Part shown: positions 7,380-15,035 of the stretch, one piece after another
How positions within the stretch are numbered: position 1 is the first letter of the stretch
Layout: every line of letters begins with the position of its first letter
NCBI GenBank assembly: GCA_022768185.1
Contig: JALEMS010000027.1
Location: 1-32,859 of the forward strand
Reading direction: 5' to 3'
Origin: Clostridiales bacterium
GTDB lineage: Bacteria > Bacillota > Clostridia > Oscillospirales > Oscillospiraceae
DNA: 32,859 nt
Translations under genes and position numbers: made by a program
Notes under the pieces: generated by a model
Database searches by the model: none
What the model saw: only the letters and a program-made list of their open reading frames with translations
Told to the model about the DNA's origin: nothing

Positions 7380-7682
7380 ATGAAAAGATGGAAAAGAACA
7401 GCGGCACTTTTGTTGTCCATAGTTGTGCTCCTGTGCCTATGCGCCTGTGGCGACCAAACCAGCAGTGAAAGCCCGGACCTGCAGAATACACAGCAGAACG
7501 ATCCGGCCTCATCGGAGACCCCCGATGTCCCAGATCCCACCGGAACAGAAGATTCTGCCGAAACGGATGAGACCGGTGGAGAAAGCGCTCCGCCTGCTGG
7601 TATCGGAAGCGCGCAGACCCTCGCCCTGCAAAAGCAGGAGTACGGCCTCTACGAGGGGGACGATGACGAGCTTTTGGTTTAG
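7380..7682 (+). CDS. Segment 1: lipoprotein signal and linker, 100 aa
   Basis: This is the translatable N-terminal piece of the interrupted lipoprotein. It begins MKRWKRTAALLLSIVV, with the lipobox cysteine in LCACGDQ, then low-complexity linker up to YEGDDDELLV and TAG. If translated it would yield a short lipid-anchored peptide without a folded domain. Confidence 0.45.
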   Translation: MKRWKRTAALLLSIVVLLCLCACGDQTSSESPDLQNTQQNDPASSETPDVPDPTGTEDSAETDETGGESAPPAGIGSAQTLALQKQEYGLYEGDDDELLV

Positions 7683-7736
7683 AGCAGGTTTTCCCATGTA
7701 ACGCTGTGGGATGAGGATGCTGCAAAATATCCCCGG

Positions 7737-8240
7737 TTGGCAGAGGCGCTGGAGCAGACGGCCAACATGGTCAAACGGAGCATGGAGGACGAATTTGAAA
7801 ACATCTGCGCCTTCGTGCAGGAAGGATGGGGCGGAGCAAGAGATACCACCTCTGTTTCCAGCCTTGACATTCAGGTACGGCGGGCCGACAGCGTGGTACT
7901 CAGTCTTCTGAGTGATTCCTATGCGGATTTTGGAATGATTTACGGTGTCCACGCCATAAATGGCACTACCTATGACTCCCAAACCGGTCAGGTATTGGAA
8001 CTGTCCGATGTGATCAAGGATATGGAACCTGTTCCGGCGTTGGTGGAGCAGGAGCTCAACCGTCATATGTGGGCGGGTGACTTCTCCTACGACGGCGTCG
8101 TGGCCGATTATTTCCGGAATACGCCGATGGTTGGCATCAGCTGGACGCTGGACTATAACGGTTTGACCTTCTATTTTGGGGAAGGCGATCTTGCGGAGGA
8201 GGGAAACGGCCCGCAAACGGCTACTGTTTCCTTCGCGTAG
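7737..8240 (+). CDS. Segment 2: DUF3298-like middle domain, up to 167 aa
   Basis: This is the open stretch between the two amber codons, same frame as segment 1. The sense frame already resumes at 7683 (SRFSHVTLWDEDAAKYP). The only possible restarts lie further in, at 7737 (TTG) or 7767 (ATG), and neither has a clear SD, so independent expression is doubtful. Confidence 0.35.
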   Translation: MAEALEQTANMVKRSMEDEFENICAFVQEGWGGARDTTSVSSLDIQVRRADSVVLSLLSDSYADFGMIYGVHAINGTTYDSQTGQVLELSDVIKDMEPVPALVEQELNRHMWAGDFSYDGVVADYFRNTPMVGISWTLDYNGLTFYFGEGDLAEEGNGPQTATVSFA

Positions 8241-8267
8241 CATCCGGAACTATTTGAGGAGAAGTAC

Positions 8268-8747
8268 ATGGCCGTTCCCGACGCCTACATGGTGGAGCTC
8301 CCCCCGGACAGATCCTTTTTCGCCGATCTGGATGGCGATGGGGACCTGGATGAGCTGAATGTCACCGGCTGGTACGACAGCGATGTGGGGATGTATTCGG
8401 ACTTCGGCATTTACACTGATACAGACGGCTATTACCACTACGAGGAATTTCCGGCTGACAGCTATGCGCCCTACTATGTAAAAACAGCGGCGGGCGGACA
8501 CTATCTGTACCTGTTTTGCGAACAGCTTGAGGGGTATGGCCCATGGTTTTTCCTGAAAGTGATTGATGTTAGCAACGGACGGTTTACAGGAGTGGGTACG
8601 ATGAAGGTGGGTCCGGCCTGTATCTCTGATAACATCTATCTCATTCCAACCGATCCCGGTCAGTTCTGGATGGATGATTATGACGCCCTGCTGCAGGAAG
8701 TCGCCTGCACAGTCGACCCCATGGGTCTGCCGGAGTTAAAGCTATAA
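8268..8747 (+). CDS. Segment 3: C-terminal domain, up to 159 aa
   Basis: This is the same frame after the second amber codon, with an ATG at 8268 preceded by GAGGAGAAG (8255-8263), so separate translation is conceivable. It contains DLDGDGDLDELN, an Asp-rich loop typical of calcium or FG-GAP-like repeats, and aromatic-rich beta segments. It ends at TAA 8745-8747, coupled to the next gene. Confidence 0.45.
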   Translation: MAVPDAYMVELPPDRSFFADLDGDGDLDELNVTGWYDSDVGMYSDFGIYTDTDGYYHYEEFPADSYAPYYVKTAAGGHYLYLFCEQLEGYGPWFFLKVIDVSNGRFTGVGTMKVGPACISDNIYLIPTDPGQFWMDDYDALLQEVACTVDPMGLPELKL

Positions 8748-8758
8748 GGAGCAATGAT

Positions 8759-9718
8759 ATGAAAAGAAAACCTAACCGATCTGCCGGCATTATGCTTTTG
8801 CTGGCTGTTCTCCTGTTGTCTGTTCTGGCAGGCTGTGGCAGGGATGGAGGCCAAAATACAGACGGAAACACCACCGGGATGGATACTCCGGCCATATCCG
8901 ATACCGGGAACGGGGAAACCCCTCCGCCGGAGGACGGCGGTGATGAGGCGCAACACGATCCCGCGCCCCCGGAGGGTTATACAGTCACTGTCGGCAGCGT
9001 CGAGGAGTTGCTGGAGGCCATCGGTCCCCATGTAGGGATTATAATCGAACCCGGATACTACAATCTGAGCGAGTACGTTGAGGATGTCTGGGCACAGGAA
9101 GGCGAAAGCTGGAACGAGAGACATCCCTATGTACAGCTGTGGGACTGCTACGACGGCGTGGAGGTGATGATCCGGCGAGTGGATGGATTGTCCATTTTCA
9201 GTGACAATGAAAACCTGACGGAGATCGTGGCCGATACCAGATACGGGCAGGTTCTGACCTTTGAAGATTGCCATGACCTCACCCTTTTCGGCCTGACCAT
9301 GGGACACACGGAGACCGGAGACTGCGCCGGAAATGTGCTGGACTTCTATAACTGCCGCGATATCCATCTTTCCGCTATGGATCTCTACGGCTGTGGCGTC
9401 TACGGCATCGGATGTTATGACGGCACCGGTGAAATGTATGTTTACAGCAGCACGATCCGGGATTGCTCCTATGGCGCTCTCAACATTTTAGATGGCAACG
9501 GGCGCTTTGAATTCCACGACTGTACGTTGACCGGCTCAGAAGGATATGACCTTTATGAGAAATCTCCTTGGTCAGAGTTGGCATTTTATAAGTGCGTGTT
9601 CGGAGACAATGAAACCTCGTACTACATGTTCCTGGAGGATGTTTACACCGAGGACTGCGTATGGAGCGAGAATTACATCTATCCAGAATACGGCTATGAC
9701 GAGGAGCCTGTATTTTAA
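8759..9718 (+). CDS. Lipoprotein with right-handed beta-helix-like repeats
   Basis: This 319-aa protein has a lipoprotein signal (hydrophobic core then LAGC near residue 25), a Gly/Asp/Pro-rich linker to about residue 75, and a region of short beta repeats. Phrases such as LTFEDCHDLTLFGLTM and NVLDFYNCRDIHLSAMDL recur at about 20-25 residue spacing, as in parallel beta-helix (pectate-lyase-like) proteins. No catalytic motif was seen, so a binding or structural surface role is inferred. SD AAGGAG (8746-8751) overlaps the previous stop, suggesting translational coupling to the DUF3298-like gene. The frame ends at TAA 9716-9718, but it reopens at once and continues for 117 codons, so the gene may be prematurely stopped. 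Confidence 0.65.
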   Translation: MKRKPNRSAGIMLLLAVLLLSVLAGCGRDGGQNTDGNTTGMDTPAISDTGNGETPPPEDGGDEAQHDPAPPEGYTVTVGSVEELLEAIGPHVGIIIEPGYYNLSEYVEDVWAQEGESWNERHPYVQLWDCYDGVEVMIRRVDGLSIFSDNENLTEIVADTRYGQVLTFEDCHDLTLFGLTMGHTETGDCAGNVLDFYNCRDIHLSAMDLYGCGVYGIGCYDGTGEMYVYSSTIRDCSYGALNILDGNGRFEFHDCTLTGSEGYDLYEKSPWSELAFYKCVFGDNETSYYMFLEDVYTEDCVWSENYIYPEYGYDEEPVF

Positions 9719-9727
9719 CCGGAAAAC

Positions 9728-10069
9728 ATGGAATACGCCAATATCACCAAAGAGCTTCTTGTAGAAAATAGCTGGGAAGGGTACGCCATGGTCGATCTGG
9801 AATCCGGCGAGACAGTTATGCTTCCGTATACAGAATCGGACAATACATATAATTGGGTGTATCTGGAGATGTATGTGGAGAAGTTCGGCTGGTTCGAAAA
9901 CGGAAATGACTACAGCGGCAATATCACATGGGACTGCGATGAAGATAATCACGCGTGGATCACACTGGAGGACGGGCGGACTTACTATATGACCGCCTAT
10001 ACCATGGGCGGCGAAAGCCATATCTGGCTGTTGCTGGAACTGGAGGAGTGCCTGGTCTGGCTGTGGTAA
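9728..10069 (+). CDS. In-frame C-terminal domain after the beta-helix lipoprotein, 113 aa
   Basis: This acidic, aromatic-rich domain begins MEYANITKELLVENSWE and ends ECLVWLW. It is in the same frame as the lipoprotein, only two codons past its TAA, and has no SD, so it probably was the C-terminal domain of that protein before a nonsense change (CAA to TAA would suffice). No family recognised. As a separate gene it would depend on reinitiation. Confidence 0.4.
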   Translation: MEYANITKELLVENSWEGYAMVDLESGETVMLPYTESDNTYNWVYLEMYVEKFGWFENGNDYSGNITWDCDEDNHAWITLEDGRTYYMTAYTMGGESHIWLLLELEECLVWLW

Positions 10070-10189
10070 GTCAAGATACGATACAAAACAGAGAACAACG
10101 GGATTCCCTCAGTTCCTACGCCGTCAACGCCATTGTATCTTTTGGCGGCTGGTTGTGGCAGCGAGAAAAATATCTGACCGACGGTAAAC

Positions 10190-10233
10190 AGGCAACCGGG
10201 CTGCTCCTCACAAAGGGATAAGCCCGGTTGCCT
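10190..10233 (+). terminator. Hairpin after the lipoprotein genes
   Basis: A 13-bp perfect stem pairs 10190-10202 with 10221-10233 around an 18-nt loop. The 3' flank (CACTGGATG) has no T tract, so its role as a terminator is tentative. The G+C content changes again downstream of it. Confidence 0.45.
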
Positions 10234-10590
10234 CACTGGATGAATGGTTTGTACTATATGTGACTTTCATTCAGGTTTTTATTGTTTACAGCAGCGCAAA
10301 ATAGTATGCTATGCAGTGCCTTATGTGAAGAAGTTCTTCCTTGCCAGACTTATTTCTACAGATAGTATCTGAGTCTCGTTGGTCAATTTCAACGAGACTT
10401 AATTTGTTGAGCACATAAACAGCCACAGGCAGCTCCGGGACACTTGGAAATTATGAGGTCAAAGATGTCTTGAAAGAAAATGAAATCGAGAGAAAACGGT
10501 CAAAAAGCACTGTAAATGGCACGAAAAAATCTCTCACTCCTTTTTACCAGAATGTGTTGGTTTTAAGTATTTGGAAAATCGTTTGGCAAA
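10234..10590. other. A/T-rich spacer without a supportable gene
   Basis: This spacer contains one hairpin (10372-10381 with 10390-10399, AGTCTCGTTG/CAACGAGACT, followed by TAATTTG). A 68-codon open frame at 10419-10622 has no start codon context or family similarity. It looks like decayed accessory DNA. Confidence 0.5.
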
Positions 10591-10633
10591 ACGACGGAAA
10601 AGACTTCGCCGGTTCAAGGTGAAGTCTTTTCCG
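10588..10633 (-). terminator. Intrinsic terminator of the CatA-like gene
   Basis: A perfect 13-bp stem pairs 10595-10607 with 10621-10633 around a 13-nt loop, 23 nt past the stop on the minus strand. It is followed there by TCGTTTTG. Confidence 0.75.
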
Positions 10634-10656
10634 CAATCAGATAAATTGGAAGTTAT

Positions 10657-11280
10657 CTATCCTAAATCATTAATTACATTCTGCAGATTTGCAAGGAATC
10701 TGCCTGCGTGAGCACCATCCATCTGCGTGTGATGAAACTGGAAAGAGATTGATAAATAATATCTGAAAAACTTCTTTTTGTATTTGCCCCAGATCATAAA
10801 GGGATTGTTGAAAATACCACTGTTCATGCCGACAGCGCCATCTATTTCTGTATCAACGATTGCTGATGTACCAATTACCATACTGTCAGCGGACAGATCC
10901 AAATCCTGACAGCTATCGGTAACCTGAGCGGTATATTTTATGTAATCCTGATTAAACGTACTCAGATCATTCGAATACAGAATATCACAGGAACTTACTT
11001 CTCCGTTTCTGTTCTTGACAATTGTGTTCACTGCGATCGTGTCATATTGTATCAGCTTATCGCCAACCGGAAGAAGATAAAATTCCTTCACATCCGCAGC
11101 AGCTTTTCCGATACAATAATCAAGAAGCATATTGAATTTCAAATGCTGCTTTTTACTGATTCTGATCAGGTTTGTTACATCTATCGTTTTAAAGAAAGTC
11201 ACCATTGGGTTCGGAGCCTGCATCCAAAGCTCATACGCCATGGCTCTGGTTGTATCTTTAGGGTTTATTTCTTTTGCCAT
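10657..11280 (-). CDS. CatA-like O-acetyltransferase (chloramphenicol acetyltransferase fold)
   Basis: This 207-aa protein is the usual size for trimeric CAT-type acetyltransferases. These use acetyl-CoA to acetylate chloramphenicol or other hydroxylated acceptors in the cytoplasm. The catalytic block FHHTQMDGAHAG matches HHxxxDGxH, with H184 the general base and D188 its structural partner. LKFNMLLDYCIGKA and YLSISFQFHH are also family-typical. ATG 11280 was chosen because GGAGG (11286-11290) lies 5 nt upstream; a GTG at 11292 would sit inside the SD. The gene is A/T-rich, has its own promoter and terminator, and ends in TAG, all consistent with acquisition. Resistance activity cannot be concluded from sequence, since many CatA-like proteins do not modify chloramphenicol. 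Confidence 0.85.
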   Translation of the reverse strand: MAKEINPKDTTRAMAYELWMQAPNPMVTFFKTIDVTNLIRISKKQHLKFNMLLDYCIGKAAADVKEFYLLPVGDKLIQYDTIAVNTIVKNRNGEVSSCDILYSNDLSTFNQDYIKYTAQVTDSCQDLDLSADSMVIGTSAIVDTEIDGAVGMNSGIFNNPFMIWGKYKKKFFRYYLSISFQFHHTQMDGAHAGRFLANLQNVINDLG

Positions 11281-11313
11281 GATTTCCTCCACAAACTTCG
11301 ATAGGTTGAGTTC

Positions 11314-11342
11314 ATTTTATCATACTACGGAACTGCCCGCAA
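11314..11342 (-). promoter_or_regulatory. Promoter of the CatA-like gene
   Basis: On the minus strand, TTGCGG (11342-11337), a 17-nt spacer and TAAAAT (11319-11314) with an upstream TGA (extended -10) lie 34 nt before the ATG. Confidence 0.7.
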
Positions 11343-11417
11343 GAAAGACAGTTGGTGAAATTTCCGGAGTTGGAGCCGCCAACATTTCAAGTTAATTGGG
11401 GCGTCAGACGCCTTTGC

Positions 11418-11446
11418 TTGCCTTTTGTCTCCAGGTGTGGTATAAT
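11418..11446 (+). promoter_or_regulatory. Promoter of uppP
   Basis: TTGCCT (11418-11423), a 17-nt spacer, then a perfect TATAAT (11441-11446) with TG at 11438-11439 as an extended -10. It lies 55 nt before the start codon. Confidence 0.75.
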
Positions 11447-11501
11447 TTTGTTTCAGGTATACACCGTCGTTATTTTCGTTATGATTTTTTGGAGGCGCAC
11501 T

Positions 11502-12338
11502 ATGACCATTGGATGGGCCATCCTACTCGGATTGATCCAGGGCATCGCGGAATTTCTGCCGATCTCCAGTTCCGGACATCTTTCAATCATTCAAAATCTC
11601 TTCCACGGGCAGACCGCCGAGGGACACATGCTCTTCGACGTGCTGCTGCATCTGGGCACGCTCATTTCCGTCTGCGTGGTTTACTGGTCCGATATCGTGA
11701 ACATGGTACGGGGCCTGATCGCTCTGTTTCGCCGCACCCCATCGGAGGGCGGCGGAACGCGCACAAAAAATGCCGTGGGCGCGCGGCTGTTTCTCATGCT
11801 GGTGCTCGGCACGCTGCCGCTGTTTCTCGTGCTGCCGCTGCAGGACTATGTTGAGCAGCTATATTATAACACGACCTTCATCGGCATCGTGCTCATCCTC
11901 ACGGGCGTAATGCTCTTCGCCGGCGACCGGCTGTACCGTGGCCGGAAGAATGAGCGCACCATGACCGTGGGCAACGCGCTGTTCATCGGCCTGTGTCAGG
12001 CCATCGCCACGATACCGGGGCTCTCCCGCTCGGGCACCACGATCACCGCCGGCGTCGCCGCCGGGCTCGACCGTACCTTCGCTGTGCGATACAGCTTTCT
12101 GCTCTCCCTTCCGGCCATTCTGGGCGCAAACATTCTCAGTCTCATCAAGGCCTGCAAGACGAGCATCGACATTTCCCTGCTGCCGGCCTACCTCATCGGC
12201 ATGGCTGTGGCCATGATCTCCGGCATTGCAGCCATTGGCCTGGTGAAATTCATCACCAACAAGGCAAAGTTCGGCAATTTCGCGTACTACTGCTGGGCCG
12301 CCGGCCTGCTGACCGTTATTCTTTCCCTCGTTCTTTAA
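11502..12338 (+). CDS. uppP: Undecaprenyl-diphosphatase (UppP/BacA)
   Basis: This 278-aa polytopic membrane protein dephosphorylates undecaprenyl pyrophosphate to recycle the lipid carrier for peptidoglycan and other wall polymers; overproduction of the family gives bacitracin tolerance. Both signature motifs are present: QGIAEFLPISSSGHL (Q/ExxxE motif, about residue 15) and PGLSRSGTTITAG. Length and eight or so hydrophobic segments match the family. ATG 11502 lies 6 nt behind GGAGG (11491-11495). A longer reading from 11352 runs through the promoter and was discarded. It is followed by a terminator before ftsK. Confidence 0.95.
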   Translation: MTIGWAILLGLIQGIAEFLPISSSGHLSIIQNLFHGQTAEGHMLFDVLLHLGTLISVCVVYWSDIVNMVRGLIALFRRTPSEGGGTRTKNAVGARLFLMLVLGTLPLFLVLPLQDYVEQLYYNTTFIGIVLILTGVMLFAGDRLYRGRKNERTMTVGNALFIGLCQAIATIPGLSRSGTTITAGVAAGLDRTFAVRYSFLLSLPAILGANILSLIKACKTSIDISLLPAYLIGMAVAMISGIAAIGLVKFITNKAKFGNFAYYCWAAGLLTVILSLVL

Positions 12339-12348
12339 CCCGGCCTGC

Positions 12349-12382
12349 GGCCAGCGCATACGGCGCTGGCCCGGCATTTTTT
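12349..12382 (+). terminator. Terminator between uppP and ftsK/spoIIIE
   Basis: A 9-bp G+C stem pairs 12349-12357 with 12363-12371 around a 5-nt loop, followed by CGGCA and six T (12377-12382). It is placed 11 nt after the uppP stop and only 28 nt before the next start codon. Confidence 0.75.
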
Positions 12383-12410
12383 CGGATACTTCAATCAGGA
12401 GCGTATGCAT

Positions 12411-15035
12411 ATGGCAAACAACACCGGCCGTTCTCCAAAACCGCAATCCAAGTCCCCGGCCCGGTCCGCGGCAAAGCGCGCATCCAGCGGCGGCGCGCAC
12501 CAGGCCAAAAAGCAGCCGCGTCCGTCTTCCGGAGGCTCCCGGCGCAGCGCGTCCGCGCCGTCCGGCGACCGGGGTCGTCTCGCCGGCGCCGTCGTATGCC
12601 TGTGCCTGGGGCTGATTACCTTTCTTGGATATTTCAACGTGCAGGCCGTTGTGGTAGCGAATCTGTGCAGCTGGATCCGGGGACTGATCGGCTTCGGCTT
12701 TTATCTGACCCCTGTCGCCCTGCTTTACGGCAGCGGCATTCTCTTCGCCGGACGCGACCGGCCTGTCGCCGGCCGTGTGCTGTCGACGCTGCTGCTGCCG
12801 CCCGTCTTCGGCAGCCTTGTCCATGCCCTGGCCTGCCGAAAAAGCACAAGCTTTGACGCCGGCTGGGTCAATGCCTTCTGGACCGGCGGTCAGATGATGA
12901 CCTCCGGCGGAATTGTCGGCGGCATCATCGGCGGCGGACTGGACTACTGCATCAGCGTATTCGGCGCTGTGCTCGTGCTGCTGGCGATGTTTTTGCTGCT
13001 GCTGGCGGTCACGCTGCGCATCACGCCGGAGATGGCCTCCAGCCATGTGAAAAAACGCGCCGGTCAGGTGCGTCAGCATGCGGCGGAGCGCGCCGCGCGC
13101 CCCCGTCCCGAGCGTCCGCTGCAGCAGGACAAGCAGAAGCCGGCCTTCGTTTCCCTGCCCGACCGCCGCAGCATTCGCCGCGCCATCGACATCCCGGTCG
13201 ACGATCCCATCGGCGACACGCAGGAGGAATCCGAGGCGCCGGACGGACTGCCGGAGGATGCGCTGTGCTTCAACGAAGACGTCCCTGCCTTCAGGGCGCC
13301 GGACAAGCCCTCCGTCTTCACCCCGGAACCCGAGCCGGAGGAGCCGGAATCGGCCCCCGCGCCCACCACGCAGGAGTTTTCCTCCCTCACGCCCCCTCCC
13401 ACGGCCAAGCAGCTGCGGCAGGAGGTCGTGCAGCAGGCAGCGGAGATTCAGAGCGCCATCGACGCAGACGCCGCGCAGGAAAAGCCGGAATACCGCTACC
13501 CGCCCCTGACCCTGCTGACCAGGGGCGCAGCCGCCACGGTGGACAATCGCGAGGAAGTCTCCCTCAACCGCCAGCGGCTGGACGCCACACTGCACAGCTT
13601 CGGCGTCAACGCCTCCATCGTGGACGTCACCTGCGGCCCGACCGTCACACGGTACGACCTGGCACTGGAGGCCGGCGTCAAGCTCAGCCGCCTGACCAAC
13701 CTCTCGGGCGACCTGGCACTTGCACTGGGCGTCTCCGGCGTGCGTATCGCTCCCATCCCGGATAAAATTTCCACCGTAGGCATCGAAGTGCCGAACAAGA
13801 ACGTCAGCACCGTCTACCTGCGCGACATCATCTCCTCCCCCGCCTTCCAGAACGCCTCCTCCCGCCTGTCGTTCGCCATCGGCAAGGACATCGGCGGCAA
13901 CGCCATCATCGGCAACATCGCGAAGCTGCCGCATATGCTCATCGCCGGCACCACCGGCAGCGGCAAGTCCGTCTGCATGAACAGCCTCATTCTGAGCCTG
14001 CTGTACAAATCCACGCCGGACGAGGTGCGCCTCATTATGATCGACCCGAAGATGGTCGAGCTTGGCGTCTACAACGGCATCCCCCATCTCTATGTTCCCG
14101 TCGTCACCGACCCGAAGAAGGCCGCCGGCGCGCTGCAGTGGTCCGTGGTGGAAATGATGAAGCGCTACCGGCTGTTTTCAGAGTGCGGCGTGCGCGATCT
14201 GGCCGGCTACAACGCCTATCAGAAGCGCAGCGGCGGCCAGAGCCTGCCGCAGGTCGTCATCGTCATCGACGAGCTGGCAGATCTCATGCTCGTGGCCTCC
14301 AAGGAGGTGGAGGAGAGCATCTGCCGCGTGGCGCAGATGGGCCGCGCCAGCGGCATGCACCTGGTCATCGCCACACAGCGTCCCTCCGCCGACGTCATCA
14401 CCGGTCTGATGAAGGCCAACATTCCCAGCCGCATCGCCTTCGCCGTCTCGTCCGCGCTGGAAAGCCGCATCATTCTTGACACACAGGGCGCCGAAAAGCT
14501 CATCGGCATGGGCGATATGCTTTACGCCCCGCTGGGCGCGGGCAAGCCCCTGCGCGTCCAGGGCGCATTTGTCTCCGACGAGGAGCGCGAGCAGGTCATC
14601 GGCTTCATCAAGGCGCAGAACACCGGCGCAAACTATGACGAGCAGATCCTTGCCGAGATCGAAAAGAACGCCGCCGGCAAGCAGGGCGGCAAAAACGGCG
14701 GCAGCACTTCCGCAGAGCCGGAAGACGGGGCGCCCGCCTCATCCTATGACGAACTGCTGCCGCAGGCAGTGGACGTCATCTTCGAAACCAAGCAGGCCTC
14801 CGTCTCGATGCTGCAGCGTCGGCTCAAGCTCGGCTATTCGCGTGCAGCACGTCTGGTCGATCAGATGGAGGAGCTGGGCGTGGTCGGCCCGTTTGAAGGC
14901 TCCAAGCCCCGCCAGATCCTCATCACCAGGCAGCAATGGCAGGAGCGCCAGTACCTCAGCGGCACCGCGCCCGCTGATGTGCCTGCATCCGCGCAGCACG
15001 ACACATCCCACACCGAGGAGAGCACCGACGCATGA
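12411..15035 (+). CDS. FtsK/SpoIIIE-type DNA translocase
   Basis: This 874-aa ATP-driven motor moves chromosomal DNA through the division or sporulation septum. Order of parts: a basic, low-complexity N terminus (1-60); about four transmembrane helices (60-210); a Pro/Glu-rich linker (about 215-350); the alpha/beta RecA-like motor with Walker A GTTGSGKS (K519) and Walker B VIVIDELADLM (D620, E621); and a C-terminal winged-helix gamma domain (about 780-850, SMLQRRLKLGYSRAARLV) that reads oriented sequences. ATG 12411 was preferred over 12405 because AGGAG (12397-12401) is 9 nt upstream of it but only 3 nt from the other. The stop overlaps the next ATG (ATGA). FtsK and SpoIIIE cannot be separated from sequence alone. 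Confidence 0.93.
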   Translation: MANNTGRSPKPQSKSPARSAAKRASSGGAHQAKKQPRPSSGGSRRSASAPSGDRGRLAGAVVCLCLGLITFLGYFNVQAVVVANLCSWIRGLIGFGFYLTPVALLYGSGILFAGRDRPVAGRVLSTLLLPPVFGSLVHALACRKSTSFDAGWVNAFWTGGQMMTSGGIVGGIIGGGLDYCISVFGAVLVLLAMFLLLLAVTLRITPEMASSHVKKRAGQVRQHAAERAARPRPERPLQQDKQKPAFVSLPDRRSIRRAIDIPVDDPIGDTQEESEAPDGLPEDALCFNEDVPAFRAPDKPSVFTPEPEPEEPESAPAPTTQEFSSLTPPPTAKQLRQEVVQQAAEIQSAIDADAAQEKPEYRYPPLTLLTRGAAATVDNREEVSLNRQRLDATLHSFGVNASIVDVTCGPTVTRYDLALEAGVKLSRLTNLSGDLALALGVSGVRIAPIPDKISTVGIEVPNKNVSTVYLRDIISSPAFQNASSRLSFAIGKDIGGNAIIGNIAKLPHMLIAGTTGSGKSVCMNSLILSLLYKSTPDEVRLIMIDPKMVELGVYNGIPHLYVPVVTDPKKAAGALQWSVVEMMKRYRLFSECGVRDLAGYNAYQKRSGGQSLPQVVIVIDELADLMLVASKEVEESICRVAQMGRASGMHLVIATQRPSADVITGLMKANIPSRIAFAVSSALESRIILDTQGAEKLIGMGDMLYAPLGAGKPLRVQGAFVSDEEREQVIGFIKAQNTGANYDEQILAEIEKNAAGKQGGKNGGSTSAEPEDGAPASSYDELLPQAVDVIFETKQASVSMLQRRLKLGYSRAARLVDQMEELGVVGPFEGSKPRQILITRQQWQERQYLSGTAPADVPASAQHDTSHTEESTDA

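Larger units (their letters stand above)
7380..8747 (+). pseudogene. DUF3298-like lipoprotein interrupted by two in-frame TAG codons
   Basis: One continuous frame runs 1368 nt and is broken only by TAG at 7680-7682 and TAG at 8238-8240. Segment 1 (7380-7682) carries a lipoprotein signal ending LCLCAC, followed by a Ser/Thr/Glu/Pro-rich linker. Segment 2 (7683-8240) resembles the RsiV/DUF3298 fold: YGVHAINGTTYDSQTGQVL and SWTLDYNGLTFYFGEGDLA. Segment 3 starts HPELFEEKYM, the usual end of a DUF3298 domain, and adds a C-terminal domain with a DLDGDGDLDE calcium-loop-like motif. Domain continuity across both stops shows a single ancestral gene. RBS: AAAGG at 7366-7370 before ATG 7380. Readthrough is possible but decay is likelier. 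Confidence 0.75.

Noticed and set aside
7680..8240. TAG as a sense codon genome-wide
   Set aside because: The CatA-like gene (stop 10657-10659) and the MATE gene (stop 32819-32821) appear to end normally at TAG, so a general code change is unlikely; only a local or regulated readthrough stays open.
9955..10221. 88-codon open frame overlapping the end of the island
   Set aside because: It is out of frame with the domain at 9728-10069 and runs into a hairpin arm; no SD.
10419..10622. 68-codon open frame in the spacer before the CatA-like gene
   Set aside because: No start codon with an SD and no recognised similarity; it ends inside the terminator hairpin.
11859..14087. 742-codon open frame on the minus strand
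   Set aside because: It lies antisense to uppP and ftsK/spoIIIE, which carry clear family motifs. Long antisense frames are expected in G+C-rich genes and this one has no recognisable domain.
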